64,000 nucleotides of DNA. Origin: Variovorax gossypii (GTDB lineage Bacteria; Pseudomonadota; Gammaproteobacteria; Burkholderiales; Burkholderiaceae_C). Below the pieces are notes generated by a model. That model was not told the origin of the DNA. It worked only from the letters and a program-made list of their open reading frames with translations, and made no database searches. The position numbers and the translations under genes are program-made. Position 1 is the first letter of the stretch; each line of letters starts with the position of its first letter. Location of the stretch: NCBI RefSeq assembly GCF_003965815.1, contig NZ_RXOE01000003.1:186001-250000 (forward strand), given 5' to 3'. Below, piece by piece: positions 35,101 to 43,785 of the stretch.

Positions 35101-36096
35101 ATGAACCTGAACATTTCCCGGAGAGCTGCCCTTGCATGGGCTCTTGCGTCCTTTCTTCCCTGTGCGGCGACGCTGGCGCAAGCGCAGGGCACGGCGGCCA
35201 GATGGCCGCAGCAGGCGGTGCGCTTCGTGGTGCCGTTTCCGGCGGGCTCCGCGCCCGACGTGCTGATCCGCCACGTAGGCGCCAAGCTCGGCGAGAAGTG
35301 GGGACAGGGCGTGATCGTCGACAACAAGCCCGGCGGCAGCGGCGTGATCGGCATGAACGCGATCCTCGCGGCGCCGACCGACGGCTACACCTTCGGCTTC
35401 GTGCAGGGCTCCGCGATCTCGGTGGCGCCCAGCACCATCAAGGGCGTGACCTACGACTTCAACCGCGACTTCGTGCCGGTCACGCTCGCGGCCGTCGCGC
35501 CCTTCATGCTCGCGGTGCCGGCCAACTCGCCCTACAAGACGCTCGCAGACTTCATCGCCGCCGCGCGCGCCAAGCCGCAGGGCATCGAGGTGGCCGACAA
35601 CGGACGGGGCACGGCGCCGCACCTGGCGTCGGCATTGCTGGGGCTTCAATCAGGAGCGCAGTTCCTCGAAGTGCATTACCCCGGCGGCGCGCAAGCCATG
35701 CAGGCCACGCTGGGCGGCCAGACGCAGATGATGGTCGAGACCTACAACGTGGTCGCCGGCAACGTGCAGGGCGGCCGCATGCGCGTGCTGGCCAGCATGG
35801 GCGACCGCGTCGAGGCGGGACTGGAGCAGTTCCCGCTCGCGAGCAGGACGGTGCCGGGCGCGGTGGCGCACGGCTGGTTCGCCGTGATCGCGAAGAAGGG
35901 CGTCGACCCGACGGTGCTCGCGAAGCTCAACAGGGACATGAACGAGGCGCTTCTCTTGCCCGACGTTGTCGCCAAGTCGCGCGAGCTCGGCACCTACCCG
36001 CGCCCCGGCACCCCCGAACAACTGGCGAGCTACATCGCCGAAGACCGCAAGACCTGGCAGGCCGTGCTGGACAAGCTCAATATCAAACCGGAGTGA
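35101..36096 (+). CDS. Tripartite tricarboxylate transporter substrate-binding protein (Bug family)
   Basis: The 331-residue protein has a signal peptide (LAWALASFLPCAATLAQAQ; cleavage near residue 24) and the Bug core (RFVVPFPAGSAPDVLIRHVG; VDNKPGGSGVIGMN). The ATG at 35101 follows AGGAGACGAGG; a start at 35071 would run through the second operator. It heads the dihydroxybenzoate-type operon, so it is a candidate binder of that substrate. Confidence 0.86.
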   Translation: MNLNISRRAALAWALASFLPCAATLAQAQGTAARWPQQAVRFVVPFPAGSAPDVLIRHVGAKLGEKWGQGVIVDNKPGGSGVIGMNAILAAPTDGYTFGFVQGSAISVAPSTIKGVTYDFNRDFVPVTLAAVAPFMLAVPANSPYKTLADFIAAARAKPQGIEVADNGRGTAPHLASALLGLQSGAQFLEVHYPGGAQAMQATLGGQTQMMVETYNVVAGNVQGGRMRVLASMGDRVEAGLEQFPLASRTVPGAVAHGWFAVIAKKGVDPTVLAKLNRDMNEALLLPDVVAKSRELGTYPRPGTPEQLASYIAEDRKTWQAVLDKLNIKPE

Positions 36097-36103
36097 TTTC
36101 CCC

Positions 36104-37075
36104 ATGAAGAACAAGATTGCGCTCGAAGAGCATTTCGCGATCGACCTGACGATTACCGATTCGCAGGTGTACGCCCGCCCCGAGATGTGGCAGGGCCTGA
36201 AGAACAACCTGCTCGACTTCGAGCAGCAGCGCATCGAGCAGATGGACGAGTGGGGCACCGAGCTGTCGATCCTCTCGCTCAATTCGCCGGCTGTGCAGGG
36301 CATTCCCGACGCGAAGCGCGCCGTCGAGGTCGCGCGGCGCGCGAACGACGTGCTGGCCGAGCAAATCAGGCGCCATCCCACGCGCTTCGGCGGATTCGCC
36401 GCGTTGCCGATGCAGGACCCCGAGGCGGCCGCGCGCGAGCTGGAGCGTTGCGTGACGCAGCTCGGCTTCCACGGTTTCCTCGTCAACGGCTTCTCGCAGG
36501 TGGGCGACGAGAACACCGTCGTCTACTACGACGATCCGCGCTTCGCCGATTTCTGGTCGACCGCGGCTGCGCTGAAGAAGCCCTTCTACATGCACCCGCG
36601 CGACCCGCTCCTGAACCGCGAGCCGATCTACGAAGGCGCGCACTGGCTCACCGGCCCGACCTGGGCCTTCGCGGTGGAAACGGGCATCCATGCGCTGCGA
36701 CTGCTGTCGAGTGGCCTGTTCGACCGCCACCCCGAGCTGCAGATGATCCTCGGCCACTTCGGCGAAGGCATTCCGTTCAACATCTGGCGCGTGGATCACA
36801 TCCTGCGAAAGGGCCGTCGCGGCATGCCCTGCGACAGGGAGATCGGCGACTACCTGCGCAGCAACGTGCACATCACGACCAGTGGCAACTTCCGCACGCC
36901 CACGCTGCTGTCGACCATGCTCGAAGTGGGTTCGGACCGCATCATGTATTCGGTCGACTACCCGTTCGAGAAGCACGAGGACGCGGCGCGCTGGTTCGAC
37001 AGGTGCGAGATCAGCGAGAACGACCGCCGCAAGATCGGCCGCGACAACGCGGTCAAGCTCTTCGGGTTGAAGTGA
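36104..37075 (+). CDS. Gamma-resorcylate-type (dihydroxybenzoate) decarboxylase
   Basis: The 323-residue amidohydrolase-fold protein has the metal ligands of gamma-resorcylate decarboxylase at matching places: E8 and H10 (ALEEHF), H164 (YMHPRDPLLN) and D285 (YSVDYPFE; 287 in the Rhizobium enzyme as I recall). Motifs LSLNSPAVQGIPD, HITTSGNFRTPTL and ILGHFGEGIP also fit. It would decarboxylate 2,6-dihydroxybenzoate to resorcinol, or a relative such as 2,3- or 2,5-dihydroxybenzoate. The flavin hydroxylase follows directly, and maleylacetate reductase is in the same run of genes. Confidence 0.82.
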   Translation: MKNKIALEEHFAIDLTITDSQVYARPEMWQGLKNNLLDFEQQRIEQMDEWGTELSILSLNSPAVQGIPDAKRAVEVARRANDVLAEQIRRHPTRFGGFAALPMQDPEAAARELERCVTQLGFHGFLVNGFSQVGDENTVVYYDDPRFADFWSTAAALKKPFYMHPRDPLLNREPIYEGAHWLTGPTWAFAVETGIHALRLLSSGLFDRHPELQMILGHFGEGIPFNIWRVDHILRKGRRGMPCDREIGDYLRSNVHITTSGNFRTPTLLSTMLEVGSDRIMYSVDYPFEKHEDAARWFDRCEISENDRRKIGRDNAVKLFGLK

Positions 37076-37076
37076 C

Positions 37077-38294
37077 ATGAGCACGCGGCACAAAGACACG
37101 CGCCCCGTGCTCGTGGCCGGCGGCGGCATCGGCGGCCTCGCGGCGGCGCTGGCGCTGGTGCGCGAGGGCTACCACGTGAAGGTGATCGAGCAGGCGGCCC
37201 ACATCGGCGAGATCGGCGCGGGCATCCAGCTCAGCCCGAACGCCTTCGCGGCCTGCGATGCGCTGGGCGTAGGGGAGAACCTGCGCGCCAAGGCGGTCTA
37301 CACCGAGGAGATGGTGATGTTCGACGCACTCGACGCGAAGCGGGTGGCCTCCATCTCTCTGTCGGACGGATTCCGCAATCGCTTCGGCAACCCCTATGCG
37401 GTGATCCATCGTGCCGACATCCACGGCGCGTTGCTCGAGGGCGTGAAGGCCACGACCGAGGGCATCGAGTTCCTCACCTCGACCAAGGTCGTGCACATCG
37501 AGCAGGACGAGGGCGGCGTGACGCTCATCGACGCGCAGGGCAACCGCCACGAAGGCCAGGCCGTGATCGGCTGCGACGGCGTGCGTTCGGCGGTGCGCCA
37601 GCAGTACGTGGGCGACAGCATCCGCGTGTCGGGCCACGTGGTGTTCCGCGCGGTGATCGACACGGCCGACTTCCCCGAGGCGCTGCGCTTCACCGCGCCA
37701 TGCATCTGGGTCGGGCCCAACTGCCACCTGGTGCACTACCCGCTGAAGGGCGGCGACAAGTTCAACATCGCCGTCACCTTTCACAGCGACCAGCCCGAGG
37801 AGTGGGGCTCGATGGACGGCGATCCGGCCGAGGTGCAGCGCTATTTCCGCTCGACCTGCGAGCAGGTGCAACAGCTGCTGCGCATTCCCAAGGCCTGGAA
37901 GCGCTACTCCACGGCCGACCGCAACCCCATCGAGCAATGGACCTTCGGCCGCGCCACGCTGCTGGGCGACGCCGCGCACCCGATGGTGCAGTACCTGGCG
38001 CAGGGCGCCTGCATGGCCTGCGAGGACGCGGTGACGCTGGGCCTCGCCCTGCGCCGCGAGGAGGGCGACTGGCCGCGCGCGCTCGCGCTGTACGAGCGCT
38101 CCCGTGTGGCGCGCACCGCGCGGGTGGTGCTGTCGGCGCGCGAGATGGGCCGCATCTACCACGCCAAGGGAGTGGAGCGGCTGGTACGCAACAGCATGTG
38201 GAAGGGCCGTCCGCAGGAACGCTTCTACGACGCGCTCGAATGGCTGTACGGATGGACGGCCGCCAACTGCCTCGACGACGAGGCCGTCGCGTGA
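37077..38294 (+). CDS. FAD-dependent aromatic hydroxylase (3-hydroxybenzoate 6-hydroxylase-like)
   Basis: The 405-residue flavoprotein has the N-terminal GGGIGGLAAAL motif, the DG motif (IGCDGVRSAVR) and the GD motif (LLGDAAHPMVQYLAQGACMA) of class A monooxygenases. Overall it resembles 3-hydroxybenzoate 6-hydroxylases. In context it may hydroxylate resorcinol to hydroxyquinol after the decarboxylase acts, but resorcinol hydroxylases of known gra-type clusters belong to other families, so the substrate is uncertain. It begins 1 bp after the decarboxylase stop and overlaps the carrier gene by 4 bp. Confidence 0.8.
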   Translation: MSTRHKDTRPVLVAGGGIGGLAAALALVREGYHVKVIEQAAHIGEIGAGIQLSPNAFAACDALGVGENLRAKAVYTEEMVMFDALDAKRVASISLSDGFRNRFGNPYAVIHRADIHGALLEGVKATTEGIEFLTSTKVVHIEQDEGGVTLIDAQGNRHEGQAVIGCDGVRSAVRQQYVGDSIRVSGHVVFRAVIDTADFPEALRFTAPCIWVGPNCHLVHYPLKGGDKFNIAVTFHSDQPEEWGSMDGDPAEVQRYFRSTCEQVQQLLRIPKAWKRYSTADRNPIEQWTFGRATLLGDAAHPMVQYLAQGACMACEDAVTLGLALRREEGDWPRALALYERSRVARTARVVLSAREMGRIYHAKGVERLVRNSMWKGRPQERFYDALEWLYGWTAANCLDDEAVA

Positions 38295-39688
38295 AGCTCC
38301 TGCCGAACTCCCCGGACACCGGTGGCGCAGCCGCGGCCGCCGCCATCGACATCCCGGCGCTGATCGACAGCCACCCCGTCGGTACCTTCCAGAAATGGAT
38401 ATTGCTGCTGGTGGGCTGCGCGGTCGTCATGGACGGCTTCGACGTGCAGGCCATGGGCTTTGTCGCTCCCGCCATCGTGCAGGCCTGGGGCATAGAGAAG
38501 GCTGCGCTGGGCCCCGTGTTCGGCGCGGGCCTGCTCGGCATGCTGGTCGGCTCGCTGGTGCTGAGCGTCTGCGCCGACCGCATCGGGCGCCGCCCGGTGC
38601 TGCTCGGCGCCACGGTGTTCTTCGCCCTGTGCATGCTGGCCACCGTCTTCGTCCGCACGCTCGACCAGTTGCTGGCGATGCGCTTCATCACCGGCATCGG
38701 GCTGGGCGGCATCATGGCCAACGCCAGCGCGCTGGCCAGCGAGTACAGCCCGCAGCGCCGCCGCGTCACGCTGATGATGTGGGTGTCGTGCGGCTTCACG
38801 GGCGGCGCGGTGCTGGGCGGGCTGATCTCGGCGGTGCTCATCCCCTGGGGCGGCTGGCGGGCGGTGTTCGTCTTCGGCGGCGTGGTGCCGTTGCTGATCG
38901 CGGCGCTCATGTGGCGCTACATGCCCGAGTCGATGCAGTTCCTGGTGCTGCGGGGCCGCAAGCTCGACCGGGTGCAGCAGTGGCTGGGCCGCATCGCGCC
39001 CGGCGTGCGCGCCGGCCCCGGAACCCGCTACGTGGTGCACGAGGCGAAGCAGGACGGCGCACCGGTGGTCGAGCTGTTCCGCGCGGGCCGCGCACCGGCC
39101 ACGCTGCTGCTGTGGGGCATCAACTTCATGAACCTGCTCAACCTGTTCTTCCTGGCGAACTGGCTGCCCACCATCGCGGTCGGAGCGGGCTACAGCGCGG
39201 GCACGGCGGTGCTGGTGGGCACGCTGCTGCAGGTGGGCGGCGTGGTCGGCACGGTGGCGATGGGGCCGCTGATCGACCGCGTGGGCTTCTACCGCGTGCT
39301 GGTGCCGGTCTTCGGCGTCGCGGCGATTGCCATTGCCGTCATCGGCCAGCCGGCGTTGCCGCTGATGCTGCTGCTCGCGGTGGTCTCGGTCAGCGGCTTC
39401 TGCGTGGTCGGTGCGCAGCCCGCGCTCATCGCGCTGGCCTCGGGCGTCTACCCGACGACGGTGCGCGCCACCGGCATGGGCTGGAGCCTGGGCATCGGCC
39501 GCGCGGGCTCCATCGTGGGGCCGGTGCTGGCGGGTTGGCTCATCGGGCTGCACTGGACGAACAGCGCGCTCTTCATCGCGGCGGCCGTGCCGGCGCTGCT
39601 GTCCTGCGCCATGGTGCTGTGCATGGGGCGACTGAAATTCACGGGCGCCGCCGCGCGCCCGGCAACATCTTCCGGAGAAAACGAATGA
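38291..39688 (+). CDS. MFS aromatic acid carrier (AAHS family)
   Basis: The 465-residue carrier has 12 predicted membrane segments and the AAHS-family motif GCAVVMDGFDVQAMGFVAPA, with the acidic residue used for proton-coupled aromatic acid uptake (D in MDGFD), plus the loop motif DRIGRRPVLLG. The start is a GTG at 38291, whose GTGA overlaps the hydroxylase stop. Uptake of a hydroxybenzoate is likely. Confidence 0.86.
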   Translation: MKLLPNSPDTGGAAAAAAIDIPALIDSHPVGTFQKWILLLVGCAVVMDGFDVQAMGFVAPAIVQAWGIEKAALGPVFGAGLLGMLVGSLVLSVCADRIGRRPVLLGATVFFALCMLATVFVRTLDQLLAMRFITGIGLGGIMANASALASEYSPQRRRVTLMMWVSCGFTGGAVLGGLISAVLIPWGGWRAVFVFGGVVPLLIAALMWRYMPESMQFLVLRGRKLDRVQQWLGRIAPGVRAGPGTRYVVHEAKQDGAPVVELFRAGRAPATLLLWGINFMNLLNLFFLANWLPTIAVGAGYSAGTAVLVGTLLQVGGVVGTVAMGPLIDRVGFYRVLVPVFGVAAIAIAVIGQPALPLMLLLAVVSVSGFCVVGAQPALIALASGVYPTTVRATGMGWSLGIGRAGSIVGPVLAGWLIGLHWTNSALFIAAAVPALLSCAMVLCMGRLKFTGAAARPATSSGENE

Positions 39689-40110
39689 CGACGACAACCA
39701 CAACCAACGACGACACTGGGCGCGGCCTGGTCCTGGCCGCGCGAGTGCTGATGGCGGCGATCTTCCTGGTGGCGGGCGTGCGCAAGCTCCTGACCTACGG
39801 CGCAACGCTCGGCTACTTCGGCAAGCTCGGCATTCCGCTGGCCGACGTGGTGCTGCCGCTGACCATCGCGCTCGAAGTCGGCGGCGGGCTGCTGCTGATC
39901 GCCGGCTGGCGCGTGCAATGGGTGGCCGGCGCGCTGGCCCTGTTCACGCTGGCCACGGGCTTCATCGCGCACGCCTTCTGGGCGGCCGACGCGGCGCAGT
40001 TCAACGGGCAGCTCAACAACTTCCTGAAGAACGTGGCGATGGTGGGCGGTTTTCTCGTGCTGATCGCCCATGCCTCTGCGGCCGGGCGCAAGGCAGGCCC
40101 CGGAGGTTGA
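39685..40110 (+). CDS. DoxX-family membrane protein
   Basis: The 141-residue protein has four hydrophobic segments and the DoxX beginning ARVLMAAIFLVAGVRKLLTY. DoxX proteins occur in thiosulfate oxidation and many redox contexts, and also recur in Burkholderiales aromatic clusters without known function. It overlaps the carrier gene by 4 bp. A second DoxX protein lies at 46268. Confidence 0.82.
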   Translation: MTTTTTTNDDTGRGLVLAARVLMAAIFLVAGVRKLLTYGATLGYFGKLGIPLADVVLPLTIALEVGGGLLLIAGWRVQWVAGALALFTLATGFIAHAFWAADAAQFNGQLNNFLKNVAMVGGFLVLIAHASAAGRKAGPGG

Positions 40111-40206
40111 GCGGAAAACTCCTTTCCGTTCCTGTCGTTGAACCGGTCCCGGGCCGGCGAGACACTCGCGCCCATCGCAAACCAGCGATGGAGACAAAAG
40201 AAGCCC

Positions 40207-41565
40207 ATGACCGACACAGGTTCAATCGCCACGCGCCGCATCGTCGACGTGCAGTGGCTCATCAACGCCCGCCCGCTGTCGCCCTACCAGTGGGGCATCG
40301 TGGCGATGTGCTTCCTGATCGTGCTGCTCGACGGCCTCGACACCGCCGCCATGGGCTTCATCGCGCCGGCGCTCGTACGCGACTGGGGCGTGCCCAGTGC
40401 CTCGCTGGGCCCGGTGATGAGCGCCGCGCTGGCCGGGATGATCTTCGGTGCGCTGGGCTCGGGGCCGCTGGCCGACCGCTTCGGGCGCAAGGCGGTGCTG
40501 TGCATGTCGGTGGCGGTGTTCGGAGGTTTTTCACTGTGGTCGGCCTTCGCGACCGGCATCGACCAGCTCGTGGTGCTGCGCTTCCTGACCGGGATCGGGC
40601 TGGGGGCGGGCATGCCGAACGCGACCACGCTGCTGTCGGAGTACACGCCCGAGAAGGTCAAGTCGCTGCTGGTGACGACGATGTTCTGCGGCTTCAACCT
40701 GGGCATGGCCGGCGGCGGTTTTCTCTCGGCCGCGATCATTCCGCACTGGGGATGGCACAGCCTGCTGCTGATCGGCGGCATCGTGCCGGTGCTGCTGTTG
40801 CCCGTGCTGCTGTTCTGGCTGCCGGAGTCGGCGCGCTTCATGGTGGTTCGGGGGCAGCCCGTCGAGCGCATCCGCAAGGTGCTGCAGCCGGTCGCTCGCG
40901 AATCGCTGGCGGGCGTCGAGCAGTTCACCATTCCGGGCCAGCAGGCCCGAGGCATGGGGCCGCGCGGCCCGGTGCTGGCACGCATGTTCGCCGGCGGCCT
41001 GGGCCCGGGCACGCTGCTGCTGTGGGGCACCAATTTCATGGGGCTCATCATCATCTACCTGCTCACGAGCTGGCTGCCGACGCTGATGCGCGAGAGCGGC
41101 GCATCGATGACGCAGTCGGCCGTGGTGGGAGCGCTGTTCCAGTTCGGCGGCGTGCTGAGCGCGGTGGGCGTGGGTTGGGCCATGGACCGCGGCAACCCGC
41201 ACAAGGTGATCGGCATCTGCTACCTGCTGGCCGGGGTGCTCGCCGTGGCGGTGGGCCACAGCATGGGCAGCGGGCTGGCGCTCGTGCTGCTGGTGCTGTT
41301 CGCGGGCATGTGCATCAACGGCGCGCAGTCGGCCATGCCCTCGCTGGCGGCGCGCTACTACCCGACCCATGTGCGGGCGACGGGCGTATCGTGGATGCTC
41401 GGCATCGGGCGCTTCGGCGCGGTGCTGGGCGCCTGGCTCGGGGCGGCGCTGCTGGGCCTTGGCTGGAACTTCGAGCAGGTGCTGACGGTGCTGATCGTGC
41501 CCGCGGTGCTGGCGATGACCGGCGTTCTCATCAAGGGCCGTATCAGCCATACAGATGCTGCATGA
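40207..41565 (+). CDS. MFS aromatic acid carrier (AAHS family), second copy
   Basis: The 452-residue carrier has 12 predicted segments, the FLIVLLDGLDTAAMGFIAPA motif and the DRFGRKAVLCM loop motif. It is clearly paralogous to the carrier at 38291, but its start (ATG 40207, weak ribosome binding site) is separated by 96 bp from DoxX. Two carriers in one operon suggest two related substrates, for example the carboxylated compound and an upstream precursor. Confidence 0.86.
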   Translation: MTDTGSIATRRIVDVQWLINARPLSPYQWGIVAMCFLIVLLDGLDTAAMGFIAPALVRDWGVPSASLGPVMSAALAGMIFGALGSGPLADRFGRKAVLCMSVAVFGGFSLWSAFATGIDQLVVLRFLTGIGLGAGMPNATTLLSEYTPEKVKSLLVTTMFCGFNLGMAGGGFLSAAIIPHWGWHSLLLIGGIVPVLLLPVLLFWLPESARFMVVRGQPVERIRKVLQPVARESLAGVEQFTIPGQQARGMGPRGPVLARMFAGGLGPGTLLLWGTNFMGLIIIYLLTSWLPTLMRESGASMTQSAVVGALFQFGGVLSAVGVGWAMDRGNPHKVIGICYLLAGVLAVAVGHSMGSGLALVLLVLFAGMCINGAQSAMPSLAARYYPTHVRATGVSWMLGIGRFGAVLGAWLGAALLGLGWNFEQVLTVLIVPAVLAMTGVLIKGRISHTDAA

Positions 41566-41587
41566 ACATTCGAGAGACAGGAAAGCC

Positions 41588-42652
41588 ATGACCACACCAT
41601 CGTTCGTCTACAACAGCGTGCCCCAGCGGGTGGTTTTCGGCGCCGGTTCGCTGCAGCACCTGGCACGCGAGATCGATGCGCTCGGCGCGCGCCGGGCGCT
41701 GGTGCTGTCCACGCCCGAGCAGCGCCTGCAGGCCGAGCGCGTGGCCGACATGCTGGGCGCGCACGCGGCCGGCGTGTTCGACCGTGCCGTGATGCACGTG
41801 CCGATCGAGACCGCGCGCGAGGCGAGGGAAGTGGCCACGCGCCTGGGCGCCGACTGCGCCGTGGCCATCGGCGGCGGCTCCACCACCGGGCTGGGCAAGG
41901 CCATCGCACTGGATTCGGGCCTGCCGATCCTCGCCATTCCGACCACCTACGCGGGCTCCGAGATGACGCCGATCTACGGCATCACCGAAGCCGGCATGAA
42001 GAAGACGGGCAAGGACTTCAAGGTGCTTCCGCGCACCGTGATCTACGACCCCGAGCTCTCGCTGGGCCTGCCCGTGGGCATGAGCGTGACCAGCGGCATC
42101 AACGCCATCGCGCACGCGGCCGAAGGGCTCTACGCGGTCGACTCGAACCCGATCATGGACCTGATGGCACAGGAGGGCATCGCCGCTCTCGGCCGTGCGC
42201 TGCCGGCCATCCGCGCCACACCCAAGGACCCGGATGCGCGCAGCGACGCGCTCTACGGCGCATGGCTGTGCGGCACGGTGCTGGGCAACGTCGGCATGGC
42301 GCTGCACCACAAGCTGTGCCACACCCTGGGCGGCAGCTTCAACCTGCCGCATGCCGAGACGCACACCATCGTGTTGCCGCACGCGCTCGCCTACAACGCC
42401 GAAGCGGCGCCGCGGGCCATGGAGCGCATCGTGAAGGCGCTGGAGGGAAGCGGCAGCGCCGCGCAGGCGGTGTACGACCTGGCGCGCGACAACGGTGCGC
42501 CGGTCGCCTTGCGCGACATCGGCATGAAGGAAGCCGACCTGGACCTGGCCTGCGAGCACGCGCTCAAGAACCAGTACCCCAACCCGCGCCCGCTGGAGCG
42601 CGCGGCGATCCGAGCATTGCTGCAGAACGCCTGGGAAGGCGTGCGGCCCTGA
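41588..42652 (+). CDS. Maleylacetate reductase
   Basis: The 354-residue protein is a group III (iron-type) alcohol dehydrogenase family member with maleylacetate-reductase traits: nucleotide-binding AIGGGSTTGLGKAIAL, PTTYAGSEMTPIYG, and the HHKLCHTLGG and NLPHAETHTIVLPH regions. It reduces maleylacetate to 3-oxoadipate with NADH. Both the hydroquinone route (2153-5341) and the hydroxyquinol route (47979) need this enzyme, and no other copy is in the window. ATG at 41588 follows AGGAAAG. Confidence 0.9.
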   Translation: MTTPSFVYNSVPQRVVFGAGSLQHLAREIDALGARRALVLSTPEQRLQAERVADMLGAHAAGVFDRAVMHVPIETAREAREVATRLGADCAVAIGGGSTTGLGKAIALDSGLPILAIPTTYAGSEMTPIYGITEAGMKKTGKDFKVLPRTVIYDPELSLGLPVGMSVTSGINAIAHAAEGLYAVDSNPIMDLMAQEGIAALGRALPAIRATPKDPDARSDALYGAWLCGTVLGNVGMALHHKLCHTLGGSFNLPHAETHTIVLPHALAYNAEAAPRAMERIVKALEGSGSAAQAVYDLARDNGAPVALRDIGMKEADLDLACEHALKNQYPNPRPLERAAIRALLQNAWEGVRP

Positions 42653-42661
42653 GCTCGGGCG

Positions 42662-43042
42662 TCAGGGGCGTGCCGTGCCCGGCAGGCCGGCCTGCTGCGT
42701 GAACGAGACGCTGGGCTTCTTGTAGGCGGCAGGCACTTCGTCGCGATAGAAGGCGCGGCGGTCCAGGCTTTGCAGCGGGTTGTTCGCGGCGGCCACGGCT
42801 TGCTCGCGAACGGCGTTGCGATCGAGCGTGGACTTGAAGGCCACGGCGCCTTCGGCGGCGGTGTCCGAATACGTGTTGCCTTCGCGCGTGGCAGCCACGG
42901 CTTCGGCGTTCACGTCGGCGCGGCTGGCCGACGAGGTGATGGCATGCACGCCGTCATAGGCTTCGGCATGCGCGGCGGCGGCGCCCAGCAGGGCGAAGGC
43001 CGCGGCGAAAGCGGAAGAGGCGATGCGTTGCTTGGTGTTCAT
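42662..43042 (-). CDS. Small exported DUF4148-like protein, copy 1
   Basis: The 126-residue protein has a signal peptide (AAAFALLGAAAAHA; cleavage near residue 26) and a mature part with AVRE, AVAAAN repeats typical of DUF4148-like proteins. The first 40 residues are close to those of the gene at 43282, and the upstream regions are also alike. The function is unknown. A TGTGC-N6-GCACC palindrome lies 87 bp before its start codon. Confidence 0.7.
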   Translation of the reverse strand: MNTKQRIASSAFAAAFALLGAAAAHAEAYDGVHAITSSASRADVNAEAVAATREGNTYSDTAAEGAVAFKSTLDRNAVREQAVAAANNPLQSLDRRAFYRDEVPAAYKKPSVSFTQQAGLPGTARP

Positions 43043-43129
43043 TGCGGGAGTCCCTTTGGTTCACTGCGTGGGCGGCGGTCATTCGTCGTTGCCACGGCAT
43101 GCAGTGTCGAACCGCGGCGCGATGGGCGC

Positions 43130-43144
43130 TGTGCGTTTGCGCAC
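43130..43144. promoter_or_regulatory. Crp/Fnr-type palindrome, copy 1
   Basis: TGTGCGTTTGCGCAC lies 87 bp upstream of the gene at 42662-43042 (minus strand). The motif TGTGC-N6-GCAC is a Crp-like dyad and recurs at 43759 and 46826 at near-identical distances from start codons. Confidence 0.6.
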
Positions 43145-43281
43145 CGCTTCGCGCAATCGGGTATCAGGCAATAGGGCAAGCCGCCGTCGATATACACGCA
43201 CAAGAAAAAACCGGCCCTGCTTTCGCAAGGGCCGGCTTCGGTGCGCTCGCTCGCCGAAGCGAGGCGGATGGCGGGTGCCGA

Positions 43282-43671
43282 TTACAGCGGCAGCGCGTCG
43301 CCACGTGCGGCAGCGCGGGCTGCTGCACGCACAGCGGCGCGGTCGACCGTGCTGGCCACCATCGGGGCCACGCCCGACGAAGCGCCTTCTGCGTAGGGGT
43401 TGTCGGCATGCGCGGCGGCAACGGCTTCGGCGCGAACCGTGGCGCGGGTGGTCGACGAGGCGATCACCGCGGCGGGGCCGGCGTCTGCGCCGTCGGCGTA
43501 GGGGTTGTCGGCGCGAGCGGCTGCCACCGCTTCGGCCCGCACGTCGGCGCGGCTGGCGGCGGAGGTGATCGGATGCACGCCTTCATAGGTTTCGGCGTGT
43601 ACCGCGCCCGCTGCGCCCAGCATGGCGAATGCGATGGCGGAGAGAGCGGCGATGCGTTGCTTGGTGTTCAT
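43282..43671 (-). CDS. Small exported DUF4148-like protein, copy 2
   Basis: The 129-residue protein shares its start (MNTKQRIA) and signal peptide with the gene at 42662. The mature part has two or three copies of a unit reading about AVIASSTTRATVRAEAVAAA, each with an AHADNPYAEGA-like spacer. The gene is a tandem paralog; the 90-odd bases upstream of each are also duplicated. The function is unknown. A TGTGC-N6-GCACC palindrome lies 87 bp before the start codon. Confidence 0.7.
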   Translation of the reverse strand: MNTKQRIAALSAIAFAMLGAAGAVHAETYEGVHPITSAASRADVRAEAVAAARADNPYADGADAGPAAVIASSTTRATVRAEAVAAAHADNPYAEGASSGVAPMVASTVDRAAVRAAARAAARGDALPL

Positions 43672-43758
43672 GATGCGAGTCCCTTTGCTGACTGGTGTGG
43701 GCGGCGGACATTCGTCGTTGCCACGGGATGCAGTGTGAAACCGCATCGTGGTTCGCGA

Positions 43759-43774
43759 TGTGCGTTTGCGCACC
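43759..43774. promoter_or_regulatory. Crp/Fnr-type palindrome, copy 2
   Basis: TGTGCGTTTGCGCACC lies 87 bp upstream of the gene at 43282-43671, in the same relative position as copy 1. It also lies 12 bp before the 3' end of the cyclase gene's coding sequence, between two minus-strand genes. Confidence 0.6.
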
Positions 43775-43785
43775 GCTTTCGGCAA

